DNA of 64,000 nucleotides from Sinohyriopsis cumingii. Its lineage: Eukaryota > Mollusca > Bivalvia > Unionida > Unionidae. Below the pieces are notes generated by a model. It searched no databases and was not told the origin of the DNA. It worked only from the letters and a program-made list of their open reading frames with translations. Numbering within the stretch: position 1 is the first letter of the stretch; the number at the start of each line of letters is the position of its first letter. This document shows positions 9,659 to 17,593 of the stretch, one piece after another. The translations under genes and the position numbers were made by a program. The DNA lies in the NCBI GenBank assembly GCA_028554795.2, contig CM068841.1, forward strand, positions 21,686,308 to 21,750,307, written 5' to 3'.

Positions 9659-12600
9659 ATGAAACGATCCCATTCATTCGAGAAGAAAGAAGAAGAAAGT
9701 AAGAGGCAGAAACGTGATCTATCGCCTCGTACCAGGGCTGAAATCTTGGCACAAATTCATGCCAGTGATTTTGAAGAGGACATGAGTGAACCAGAATCCA
9801 AACCCTCTAAACCAAGTTCACTACCCTTTGTCAACCCTGAAAAGTACTATTCCATTCGAGAGACGGAAAAGCGCTCCTCTAGAAAATTTAGAACCACGGC
9901 TTACAAATACACGGTGAAGTTTAAAGATTTCAAGTCCGAAGTACCGTTAGAGAAAGCAGAAGTGTTCATCACTGAGGTGTGGGATTCTTTGCTCACTGCA
10001 CTCAAGCGACAATGTCAACCCAAAGAAGACGATCGTTTGAGACTTTCCATACAACACGACGGTTTGAAATCCCCTGTTTGGATCGAGTTTAGCACCCCTG
10101 CAGAATTAACTGCTTCCAAAGTCATGGACAAGATTCAACACGTACAACAATCTAATGATCAGTTTGACATCACCGATGGTAAAGCCACACTGGACATGAC
10201 CCACGTCTCTCCTCCTCAAGGGACAGGACGCAAAAAGATGTTATTGGTGGACGACCTTCGCAACACCAAAAAGAGTCTCGTCCGAATTAACAACTCTCAT
10301 GACCAGATGTGTTTAGCCCGTGCCATCGTGGTGGGACGAACCTATGCCGACAAGAACGACACGGTAGAATGGAAAAGAACCTGGAACACTATTCAACGTT
10401 CCCATCGAGCCAAGCAACTAAACGAAGCAGAACTCCTGTTGCAACAAGCTGGCCTGTCCAAAGACACACCCTGTGGCATTCCTGAGATGCAAAAATTGCA
10501 AGATGCCCTAGCTCCACGCTACACCTTGAAAGTGCACCCTCAAGAAGTGCGCGGACCTCTGTTGTTTCGAGGCCAAGACTTTAAGGACGGAAAATACATT
10601 CATGTCTATTATCACGATGAACATTTCGATACCATTACCAGTATCACTGGATTCCTGAAATACGGTTATTACTGTGAGAAATGTGACCATGGTTATAACA
10701 ATCGAGAGCAACACAAGCATTGTGGATCGAAATGCACAGGATGTTTGGCCTCTTCACCCTGTCTGAGCGAAGAACCAGTGCCTTGTTCCACTTGTCTGCG
10801 CACGTTTGTCAGCCCTACCTGTTACCAACAACATCTGAAAACGCAAGGTTCACAGAAGAAATGCGCTTGTCAACTGCTGAGATTGTGCTCTACGTGTGAA
10901 CAAGTCATACGTACCAATAATACCAAGGCACACGTATGTCGAGGAAAGAAAAAATGTCACATTTGTCACCACATCGTGGACTTGGAACACCAATGTTACG
11001 TGCAAAAATACCAACCCCCACCAGAGAAAGAGGACGGTCACAAGAAGAAAGGCAATTTCATCTTTTTCGATTTCGAATGCATGCAAGAAACTGGCATTCA
11101 CATTCCTAATTTCTGCGTGGCTCATCGAGCGTGCGAGAAGTGCATTCAAGAACCTATCTTCAGTCATTGCCCTCACTGCAGCAAGATACCCGGAGGGCGT
11201 GAAAAAATCTTTCGGGGACCGAACACGTTAGCCGATTTTGCCCAATGGGCCTTAGACCCCGTCGACAAGACGTGGAGCCAAGAGGACATCGAACGTTACG
11301 GAGATTGTCATCGCCATGCCACAGTGATGGCTCACAATTTCTCCGGATACGATGGACAGTTTCTTCTCAGATATTATACGGAACAAGGCACCGAACGTCC
11401 TAAAGTGACTTTGAACGGAGCCAAAATCATTTTCATGCAAGTGGGACAAGTGCAGTTTAAAGATTCGATGAGCTATTTGGCCATGCCTTTGAGTCGAATG
11501 CCTAAAACGTTTGGAATGACAGAAATGACTAAAGGGTACTTTCCACACTTTTTCAATACGGAAGCCAATCAACATGCCGTTCTACCCCATTTGCCTGGGG
11601 CTCACTATTACGACCCCGACAACATGCGTACCGAACAACGAGAAGCTTTCTACGCTTGGTACCAGATTCACGCCTCGGACCCCTTCGACTTTCAGGAAGA
11701 AATGCTAAAGTATTGTCGTTCCGACGTGGACATTTTACGGCGTTGCTGTGGAAAATTTCGAGAACTGTTCATGGAACACGGAGGGGTCGATCCTTTGAAA
11801 GAAGCTTGCACCATTGCCAAAGCGTGTTCCTTAGTGTATCGACAACGATTCATGCCTGAAAACACCGTGGCTGTCATCAGTCCTCAAACGACCCACTTTG
11901 TCAAACGTCAATACTCGGTCAAAGCCCTACGTTGGTTACATTACTTGTGCGACAAGGAAGACAAGTGGATTCAGCATGCCCGCAACGGAGGGGGCGAAAA
12001 GACCATCGGAACGTATTCGGTCGATGGCTGGGACTTAGAAAACCCCAAGATCGTGTACGAGTTTAACGGTTGCTTATTTCACGGATGTCCCGTCTGTTAC
12101 CCTGACCGTGGCACTAAAAATCAGTTTTTGCAACGAACCATGGAAGACTTGTACCAGGACACTTGTCAGCGACGCCTAAAGTTGGAACAGGAAGGATACC
12201 AAGTGGTGGAAATGTGGGAACACGAATACGATCACCGCTTGAAAACCGATCCCGAGTTTAAACGCCTCGTGGAAAGTTACCAGTTCGTGGACCCGCTGAA
12301 CCCGAGGGATAGTTTGTACGGAGGAAGGACCAATGCCACCTGTTTGCTGTACCAAGCCGACGAAGAGAAAGGAGAAGAAATCAAATACTTGGACGTGTGT
12401 TCGCTGTATCCCTACGTGTGCAAATATTGTCGCTTTCCCGTAGGGCACCCGCAATTGTTCACGGAACACATCGACCTGAAAAACATTCGACAATACGAAG
12501 GCTTGATCAAGTGTAAAGTTTTGCCTCCCACGAACCTATACCATCCCGTCTTACCTCACCATTGTCAAGGCAAATTGATGTTTCCCTTGTGCCGTACTTG

Positions 12601-13696
12601 TGCCGAAACGTGCAACCAAGACCAAGCTTGTCAGCACAGCCAGGAAGAACGGGCCTTGACGGGAACCTGGGTCAGCGTAGAATTGTTCAAAGCTATGGAC
12701 ATGGGATACCAACTGTTAGAAGTGTACGAAATTTGCCACTTTCCCAAGACACAACAATACCGCAAGGGTGACCCCACGCAGAAAGGCATTTTCGCCGACT
12801 ACGTGGATGCCTTTTTGAAACTGAAGCAAGAAGCCAGCGGCTATCCTTCCTGGTGTCACACTCCCGAAGACCAAATACAATTCAAAGAGAAATACTACGC
12901 ACAAGAAGGCATCACTTTAGACCACATCGAGAAAAACGAAGGCAGGCGATCGTTTGCCAAAGTGATGTTAAATTGCTTGTGGGGCAAAATGGCACAACGA
13001 CCGTGTTTACCCAAGACGGAATATTTGACAGAACCTTCCCGCTACTTCCAGATGATTCACGACAAAACCAAATACATGAAACACGTGGACGTCGTTCGAG
13101 AGAATTTGATCTTGGTCAATTACGAAGAAGATCTGGACTTTGTACAAGACGACCCTTTTGGAAATGTCATCATTGCGGCTTACGTGACAGCTCATGCTCG
13201 CTTAAAATTGTACGAAGCTTTAGAACTGTTAGGGGAACGCGTCCTGTACTTTGACACGGACAGTTGCATTTACATCCATCACCCGATTCAACATCACCCT
13301 AACATCGAAGGAGACCGTTTAGGAGCCTGGACAGACGAACATCCCGACGACAAGATTCTAAGTTTCGTCAGTGGCGGTCCCAAAAATTACGGCTACGAAT
13401 ACCGTGACAAACAAGGAGAAGTGCACACGACGTGCAAAGTGAAAGGACTGACTCTGAATTATCGTACCAGTCGAGTGGTCAACTTTGAGGTATTGAAAGA
13501 AGCCTTGCAATCGGGAGAGGATGGAAACTTTAAAGTGACCACCTACCAACCGAACAAAATTGTACGTTTACCCACTCACCACATCGTCAGTCGGCCCCTG
13601 GAAAAAGTCTATCAAATCGTGTACCAGAAGCGAGTTCGACTTCCCAATCATTTCACCTTACCGTATGGACACGTTGGTATAAAACATTGGTTGTAA
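9659..13696 (+). CDS. POLB: Protein-primed family B DNA polymerase
   Basis: A 1345-residue protein, typical of Polinton polymerases. After a charged N-terminus comes a Cys/His-rich region (about residues 340-445) with many CxxC pairs, probably zinc-binding. The 3'-5' exonuclease has Exo I FFDFECMQ (D471, E473), Exo II HNFSGYDGQF and Exo III YCRSDVDIL. The polymerase domain has motif A DVCSLYP (D912), motif B KVMLNCLWG (K1101) and motif C YFDTDS (D1199), the arrangement of protein-primed polymerases of the adenovirus/phi29 type. No stop or frameshift interrupts it. It should replicate the linear element from its inverted ends. Its last codons contain the TATA box of the next gene. Confidence 0.98.
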   Translation: MKRSHSFEKKEEESKRQKRDLSPRTRAEILAQIHASDFEEDMSEPESKPSKPSSLPFVNPEKYYSIRETEKRSSRKFRTTAYKYTVKFKDFKSEVPLEKAEVFITEVWDSLLTALKRQCQPKEDDRLRLSIQHDGLKSPVWIEFSTPAELTASKVMDKIQHVQQSNDQFDITDGKATLDMTHVSPPQGTGRKKMLLVDDLRNTKKSLVRINNSHDQMCLARAIVVGRTYADKNDTVEWKRTWNTIQRSHRAKQLNEAELLLQQAGLSKDTPCGIPEMQKLQDALAPRYTLKVHPQEVRGPLLFRGQDFKDGKYIHVYYHDEHFDTITSITGFLKYGYYCEKCDHGYNNREQHKHCGSKCTGCLASSPCLSEEPVPCSTCLRTFVSPTCYQQHLKTQGSQKKCACQLLRLCSTCEQVIRTNNTKAHVCRGKKKCHICHHIVDLEHQCYVQKYQPPPEKEDGHKKKGNFIFFDFECMQETGIHIPNFCVAHRACEKCIQEPIFSHCPHCSKIPGGREKIFRGPNTLADFAQWALDPVDKTWSQEDIERYGDCHRHATVMAHNFSGYDGQFLLRYYTEQGTERPKVTLNGAKIIFMQVGQVQFKDSMSYLAMPLSRMPKTFGMTEMTKGYFPHFFNTEANQHAVLPHLPGAHYYDPDNMRTEQREAFYAWYQIHASDPFDFQEEMLKYCRSDVDILRRCCGKFRELFMEHGGVDPLKEACTIAKACSLVYRQRFMPENTVAVISPQTTHFVKRQYSVKALRWLHYLCDKEDKWIQHARNGGGEKTIGTYSVDGWDLENPKIVYEFNGCLFHGCPVCYPDRGTKNQFLQRTMEDLYQDTCQRRLKLEQEGYQVVEMWEHEYDHRLKTDPEFKRLVESYQFVDPLNPRDSLYGGRTNATCLLYQADEEKGEEIKYLDVCSLYPYVCKYCRFPVGHPQLFTEHIDLKNIRQYEGLIKCKVLPPTNLYHPVLPHHCQGKLMFPLCRTCAETCNQDQACQHSQEERALTGTWVSVELFKAMDMGYQLLEVYEICHFPKTQQYRKGDPTQKGIFADYVDAFLKLKQEASGYPSWCHTPEDQIQFKEKYYAQEGITLDHIEKNEGRRSFAKVMLNCLWGKMAQRPCLPKTEYLTEPSRYFQMIHDKTKYMKHVDVVRENLILVNYEEDLDFVQDDPFGNVIIAAYVTAHARLKLYEALELLGERVLYFDTDSCIYIHHPIQHHPNIEGDRLGAWTDEHPDDKILSFVSGGPKNYGYEYRDKQGEVHTTCKVKGLTLNYRTSRVVNFEVLKEALQSGEDGNFKVTTYQPNKIVRLPTHHIVSRPLEKVYQIVYQKRVRLPNHFTLPYGHVGIKHWL
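13678..13684 (+). promoter_or_regulatory. TATA box for the first BIR gene
   Basis: TATAAAA lies inside the last codons of the polymerase gene and about 40 nt before the ATG at 13721. Confidence 0.6.
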
Positions 13697-13720
13697 GAGG
13701 ATAGTTACCCCACCAGAAAG

Positions 13721-14179
13721 ATGACTTCGCCACAGCAAGAATCGAGTGAGAAACCCGATGAGAACTCCAAGTTCAAACCCTACCATTTTCCAGTCTTCTT
13801 ACCTGACTATTGTGATTGTGCCCGTCGATTGGACACGTTTCAGAAATGGCCTACGGATAGGGAAGGATTACCTTCTTCGCATGTTTTAGCTAGAACAGGA
13901 TTTGTCTACTTGGGACCTGAGTCAGGATTGGGATACGAGGTACAGTGTTTCGCTTGCGGACTGAAGTTACGAATGGATCTATGTATCTATAAAGATTCAG
14001 CTATTCTGGAACATACTCGATGGTCTCCTCACTGCCCTTACCTTTCTATGGCCTTTCCACCCATTACACTACGGTACAATGTTGACGGTACCTTAGAGAC
14101 GGTACCTTCCGAAACAAGACATAAAAAACGTAAAAAAGGAAAGATCTACAAGCTGGAGACTGCATTGCGACTAGTATAA
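13721..14179 (+). CDS. BIR-domain protein (IAP-like), divergent BIR
   Basis: A 152-residue protein with one BIR domain at about residues 30-115: RLDTFQKWP at the start, LARTGFVYLG, then zinc ligands C76, C79, H98 and C105 within CFACG...EHTRWSPHC. The usual Trp-Glu-Pro after the second Cys pair is missing and the Cys-to-His spacing is two residues longer than normal, so this BIR is atypical. A Lys/Arg-rich tail follows (KKRKKGKIYK). There is no RING or CARD. BIR proteins of viruses and hosts bind caspases or IAP antagonists; an anti-apoptotic role is inferred. The next gene encodes a second BIR. Confidence 0.9.
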   Translation: MTSPQQESSEKPDENSKFKPYHFPVFLPDYCDCARRLDTFQKWPTDREGLPSSHVLARTGFVYLGPESGLGYEVQCFACGLKLRMDLCIYKDSAILEHTRWSPHCPYLSMAFPPITLRYNVDGTLETVPSETRHKKRKKGKIYKLETALRLV

Positions 14180-14182
14180 AAA
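14175..14182 (+). promoter_or_regulatory. TATA box for the second BIR gene
   Basis: TATAAAAA overlaps the TAA stop of the first BIR gene and lies 57 nt upstream of the second BIR start. Confidence 0.65.
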
Positions 14183-14238
14183 GGGGACTATGGTCAAGAT
14201 CGATAGTTCATTGTGACTACCAAGACCGAGCGAACAAG

Positions 14239-14982
14239 ATGAATACTTTGAAAAAGACATCGTTCCAGTTTGGGGATTGTAAAAAAGTTGTATCTTCCTC
14301 TAGTGTGACTAATACTGGATGGATAAGACCCATGCATTGCGACGGAAAATGTCCGGAAGGAAACTGCGATTGTCCATGTGGTTACCATTGTAATTGCGTA
14401 ACGGAGTTTGCAGACGAGTGCGATTGTGAGCCTTGCGATGGGACCGATGCTGTACCTTGTGACCTGAGCGATGCCGTAAAGCATCATGGGAACTTTAGTG
14501 CCCCTACCCCTGTCATGGAAAGTGATGCTGTGCGTGTCAAACCTGTGGGATGCGAAAGCGATGCTGCTCGTCCTCTTGGACATTTTACTGGGTTTCGTTT
14601 TAAAGGGGAATGTCGACCTTCACGTTTACCTCCCTACGGATGTCATCCAGCCCTGAGCAAACTCCTACCCATTTCACTCAACCCTCATCGAAACGAACCT
14701 GTGAAAAACGAATATTCGTTTCCTGTGCGTTTGTCGGAATACTGCGACTTTGAAAATCGTCTTCAATCGTTCAAAGGAAAATGGCCAAAGTATCTGGGAG
14801 GACCGACCCCCGAAGAATTAGCCAGAGCCGGATTTTTCTACTTGGGCGAAGGAGATAAAGTCAAGTGCTTCAGTTGCGGTGTGTCACTTCACCACTGGGA
14901 ACCGCAAGATTCGGCCTTCGTTGAACATGCTCGATGGTCACCGAATTGTCATTACTTACCCTTAGTGGGACCGAGACATTGA
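14239..14982 (+). CDS. Cys-rich N-terminus plus canonical BIR domain (IAP-like)
   Basis: A 247-residue protein. Residues about 30-75 are strikingly Cys-rich (CPEGNCDCPCGYHCNC, then CDCEPC), like a metallothionein or compact metal-binding module. A linker repeats a DAV-containing phrase. A canonical BIR occupies about residues 160-245, with LQSFKGKWP, LARAGFFYLG and ligands C210, C213, H230 and C237 in CFSCGVSLHHWEP...EHARWSPNC. The spacing C-x2-C-x16-H-x6-C is exact. No RING follows; the stop comes shortly after the BIR. Inhibition of apoptosis is inferred. The joining of a metal-binding module to a BIR is unusual and I know no exact precedent. Confidence 0.92.
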   Translation: MNTLKKTSFQFGDCKKVVSSSSVTNTGWIRPMHCDGKCPEGNCDCPCGYHCNCVTEFADECDCEPCDGTDAVPCDLSDAVKHHGNFSAPTPVMESDAVRVKPVGCESDAARPLGHFTGFRFKGECRPSRLPPYGCHPALSKLLPISLNPHRNEPVKNEYSFPVRLSEYCDFENRLQSFKGKWPKYLGGPTPEELARAGFFYLGEGDKVKCFSCGVSLHHWEPQDSAFVEHARWSPNCHYLPLVGPRH

Positions 14983-15010
14983 AGTAACTTCTTACCATAA
15001 TCATCTGTTC

Positions 15011-15466
15011 ATGGATACTTTACAAGAGAACATTTGTGCTTTGCCTGTGGAGTTGAGAGAACGCATTTACCGAGAGCTGGTCAAAATACAAGTGAAACGT
15101 AAAGAACAATTGCATCCGATACGTCACCGGTGTTTGAACCACTGGTACCTGAAGGCTATACAAGGACTGATTCAATTGAAAGTGTTCCATTGGACAGACA
15201 TTGATCAACGACCTTCTGGTTATAAAAAGGAATGGTTTGGTATGGACGATTGTAGTTACTACATTGTAAACGTACTGCATCGAATTCCAGAGGAAGAGTT
15301 AACGAATTACAAACTTTTTGAACACAATGTCAACTTGGTGAAAGAGGAAACTTCTGAACGAATTGTCATGTGTAGATTAGTGACTCAACGATTTAAATTC
15401 GACACTGAAGTGAAACCATGTTTGTGCAAAGAGTACATTTCTTGTGTCAGACCAAAGAGGATTTAG
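15011..15466 (+). CDS. F-box-like N-terminal motif protein, copy A
   Basis: A 151-residue protein. The N-terminus (ALPVELRERIYREL) resembles the start of an F-box (LPxELxxxIxxxL), which would recruit SCF ubiquitin ligases; this is only a motif-level resemblance. The rest, with KFDTEVKPCLC near the end, is unrecognised. It is followed 12 nt later by copy B, whose first 40 codons are almost identical. No clear TATA box was seen upstream, so it may be co-transcribed with the BIR gene. Confidence 0.75.
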   Translation: MDTLQENICALPVELRERIYRELVKIQVKRKEQLHPIRHRCLNHWYLKAIQGLIQLKVFHWTDIDQRPSGYKKEWFGMDDCSYYIVNVLHRIPEEELTNYKLFEHNVNLVKEETSERIVMCRLVTQRFKFDTEVKPCLCKEYISCVRPKRI

Positions 15467-15478
15467 TATGACCTATTC

Positions 15479-15997
15479 ATGGATACTTTACAAGAGAACA
15501 TTCGTGCTTTGCCTGTGGAGTTGAGAGAACGCATTTACCGAGAGCTGGTCAAAATACAAGTGAAACGTAAAGAACAATTGCATCCGATACGTCACCAGAT
15601 CTTTAACCACTGGTACCTGAATGGTATAAGAGAACTGATTCGTCAGAAATTCTTTCAATGGTCAGACATTGTTCAACACTTTGAGGTCGCTAATGATCGA
15701 CATGTTCATGATTATGGTTACTTCGAGATTCACCTAGTGCAATGCATTGAGGAAGACAAGTTAAAGGATTACCAACATATTTTACGTGGAATCTACTTAG
15801 AGGAAGAGGAAACACCTAAACGAACTCTGACGTTTCGGTTACAGTATGCAAGATTTAGATTCCCTACTGGAGAACGAAGATCTCTGGCTAGAAAGTACGT
15901 CTATTGCATCCGAAAAAAAGAGAATATAAAAACAGGCTGCCATGCCACGGTTTATGTCACATGTCATCCAACAGATTCCGTGGAAGGAACTCAATGA
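15479..15997 (+). CDS. F-box-like N-terminal motif protein, copy B
   Basis: A 172-residue paralogue of the preceding gene. Residues 1-40 differ at about one position from copy A, and the DNA of the two 5' ends (15009-15135 and 15477-15603) differs by a single base in more than 120. After residue 43 the proteins share only scattered positions. The C-terminal 20 codons overlap the next frame (15942). Function unknown. Confidence 0.72.
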   Translation: MDTLQENIRALPVELRERIYRELVKIQVKRKEQLHPIRHQIFNHWYLNGIRELIRQKFFQWSDIVQHFEVANDRHVHDYGYFEIHLVQCIEEDKLKDYQHILRGIYLEEEETPKRTLTFRLQYARFRFPTGERRSLARKYVYCIRKKENIKTGCHATVYVTCHPTDSVEGTQ

Positions 15998-16166
15998 CCA
16001 TATTCAAACCGTGGATCATTACCATCGATTATTACAAGAACTGTATCCATTCAATTTTGGACGACAAGTGGTGTGTGTCTTAGTGACTTGTTTTCTGGGA
16101 TTTCGTTTACCAGCCGATTCCTTGTGGACTCTTTACGATCAGTACTTACCACCTCCATGGCCTTAA
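15942..16166 (+). CDS. Small hydrophobic-segment protein, unknown
   Basis: A 74-residue frame overlapping the end of copy B and, by 10 nt, the start of the next gene (ATG 16157). It contains a short hydrophobic stretch (VVCVLVTCFLGF) that may be a membrane segment. A TATAAAAA at 15925-15932 is too close for this ATG and may serve the in-frame ATG at 15954 or the gene at 16157. No family recognised. Confidence 0.45.
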   Translation: MPRFMSHVIQQIPWKELNDHIQTVDHYHRLLQELYPFNFGRQVVCVLVTCFLGFRLPADSLWTLYDQYLPPPWP

Positions 16167-16498
16167 ATGGTCACGAAAAACTCCTTTTGTTCAAAGCCTT
16201 GCGTTTTCATCTGGATACTTCTCGACCTCAACAGGAAAAAAAGATTCGTCAACTTTTAGCGACCCAAGACGTGTATGACGATGTGTGTGTAGCTTGTGAC
16301 TTACACCCTCATTGGACAGATGTTCGTGATTGGAAAAAGGGGGGTTTTGAGGCTTGGACCCAAGAAGTGGCCCAGTATGCACAAGAGTTGTTCAAGGAAA
16401 AAAGTTACTTTTCAACCTGTGTTAGTGACGGTGCCAGAAGAACCTGTCACCGAGAACAACCACTCGCTTCAGGACAGTACTGTCATGGACATTCCTGA
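16157..16498 (+). CDS. Unknown protein, possibly frameshifted relative to 16320-16706
   Basis: The start is the ATG at 16157 in good context (CCATGG); the open frame further upstream has no ATG. 113 residues with an acidic/aromatic region (VRDWKKGGFEAWTQ). Coding character fades after the A6 run at about 16399-16404, and from there the +1 frame (16320-16706) looks more protein-like and ends in a membrane anchor. Either there are two overlapping genes, or one gene has a 1 nt change in the A run. Confidence 0.55.
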   Translation: MALNGHEKLLLFKALRFHLDTSRPQQEKKIRQLLATQDVYDDVCVACDLHPHWTDVRDWKKGGFEAWTQEVAQYAQELFKEKSYFSTCVSDGARRTCHREQPLASGQYCHGHS

Positions 16499-16706
16499 AA
16501 GGTCATTCCGGGAGGACACTTGTGTGACAATACCTCATGTAGAGACTGTAAGAACATTACACACTGTCCCTAGGACATCTTGGTTACCCAAAACATGTTG
16601 TACAGACACTTGTTTATATTTCACTTTGATCGCTTTGATGTGTTTTATATTCCTGTACATCACTATTTGGGTTGTATGTATTTTTGTCTTTCGTGTTCAT
16701 ATTTGA
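16320..16706 (+). CDS. C-terminally anchored membrane protein (overlapping frame)
   Basis: If started at ATG 16320 this gives 128 residues. The C-terminal 30 residues form one strong hydrophobic helix (LIALMCFIFLYITIWVVCIF), typical of a tail-anchored or type I membrane protein, preceded by a Thr/Val/Pro-rich stretch. The N-terminal half overlaps 16157-16498 in another frame, so the real N-terminus may lie in that frame. A poly(A) signal AATAAA follows at about 16719. A host-membrane or envelope role is only a guess. Confidence 0.55.
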   Translation: MFVIGKRGVLRLGPKKWPSMHKSCSRKKVTFQPVLVTVPEEPVTENNHSLQDSTVMDIPERSFREDTCVTIPHVETVRTLHTVPRTSWLPKTCCTDTCLYFTLIALMCFIFLYITIWVVCIFVFRVHI

Positions 16707-16740
16707 AAAAAAAACATTCAATAAACGTGTTCTGAAAAAG

Positions 16741-16748
16741 TATATAAA
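16741..16748 (+). promoter_or_regulatory. TATA box for the packaging ATPase
   Basis: TATATAAA, 49 nt upstream of the ATG at 16797 and just after the poly(A) signal of the preceding gene. Confidence 0.65.
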
Positions 16749-16796
16749 CTCTTGTCTTGTTTGTTTTTTCGTGTCACAAGTGACATTTCTCATACC

Positions 16797-17540
16797 ATGG
16801 CTACCTCTGCTGTCTCTGCTCCCTCTTCCTCTACTGTCAAAGTCATCGACGAACACTTAGATCGTGCCAGTTGGGAGGCTTTGTATCTTCGCCATCCCTT
16901 TAACATGCTCATTGCTGGACCTAGCGGTTCGGGCAAAACCGAATTCGTCAAACGTTTGATCGAACATAAACATCATTTGATCGATCGGCCCCCTCAACGG
17001 ATCGTGTGGTGTTACAAAGAGTGGCAATCGGCGTACAGCCTCTTGCGAGAAAGTCAAGGCGATTCCATCGTGTTTGTGGAAGGCATTCCTAAAGAAGACG
17101 ATGGCATCGTCTCTGACTCCCGTCTAACCCATTTGGTCATTTTCGACGACATGTTAGGAGAAGACGAAGAAGAAATTAAACTGTGGTTCACGCGCAAAGG
17201 GCATCACCGTAATGCCAGTGTCGTTTACATCACCCAAAATTTGTTTCAACAAAGTAAAGCCCATCGCACCATCAGTCTCAATGCGCATTACGTGGTCTTG
17301 TTTAAAAGCCCTCGAGATAAATCGCAAGTGCAAGTCTTAGCCAAACAGTTAGGAACGCCTTGGCTGACTCAGGCGTACGACGATGCCACTCAAACGCCAC
17401 ACGCCTATTTACTCGTCGATTTGAAACCTACGACTCCCGAGGATTTGCGATTTCGTACCCACTTGTTTCACCACTGGTGCCAAGACGGAGGGCCTGTCCT
17501 GTACACGTCTCCGTCCTCGACTTCATTTCACTCCCCATGA
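16797..17540 (+). CDS. ATP: Genome-packaging ATPase (FtsK/HerA, A32-like)
   Basis: A 247-residue protein from the ATG at 16797 (ACCATGG context); the longer frame to 16752 lacks an ATG. Walker A is GPSGSGKT at residues 41-48. Walker B is HLVIFDDML with D117 and D118. A polar ITQNLF-type sensor segment follows about 30 residues later. This matches the packaging ATPases of Polintons and adintoviruses, which pump the genome into preformed capsids. The frame is intact. Confidence 0.93.
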   Translation: MATSAVSAPSSSTVKVIDEHLDRASWEALYLRHPFNMLIAGPSGSGKTEFVKRLIEHKHHLIDRPPQRIVWCYKEWQSAYSLLRESQGDSIVFVEGIPKEDDGIVSDSRLTHLVIFDDMLGEDEEEIKLWFTRKGHHRNASVVYITQNLFQQSKAHRTISLNAHYVVLFKSPRDKSQVQVLAKQLGTPWLTQAYDDATQTPHAYLLVDLKPTTPEDLRFRTHLFHHWCQDGGPVLYTSPSSTSFHSP

Positions 17541-17547
17541 AAAAATC

Positions 17548-17555
17548 TATAAAAA
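17548..17555 (+). promoter_or_regulatory. TATA box for the SPKK core-like gene
   Basis: TATAAAAA, 8 nt after the ATPase stop and 38 nt before the next ATG (17594). Confidence 0.65.
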
Positions 17556-17593
17556 CCTCAGACCCTTTTTCGTCTGTCTCACACAGTGTGAAC

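Noticed and set aside
10508-13549. Antisense and alternative-frame ORFs within the polymerase gene
   Set aside because: Shadows of the real frame, which carries all exonuclease and polymerase motifs.
16752-16796. Upstream extension of the ATPase gene
   Set aside because: The frame opens at a non-ATG codon; the ATG at 16797 has a good context and follows a TATA box.
17360-17593. Upstream extension of the SPKK gene
   Set aside because: No ATG in the extension, it overlaps the ATPase in another frame, and a TATA box lies at 17548.
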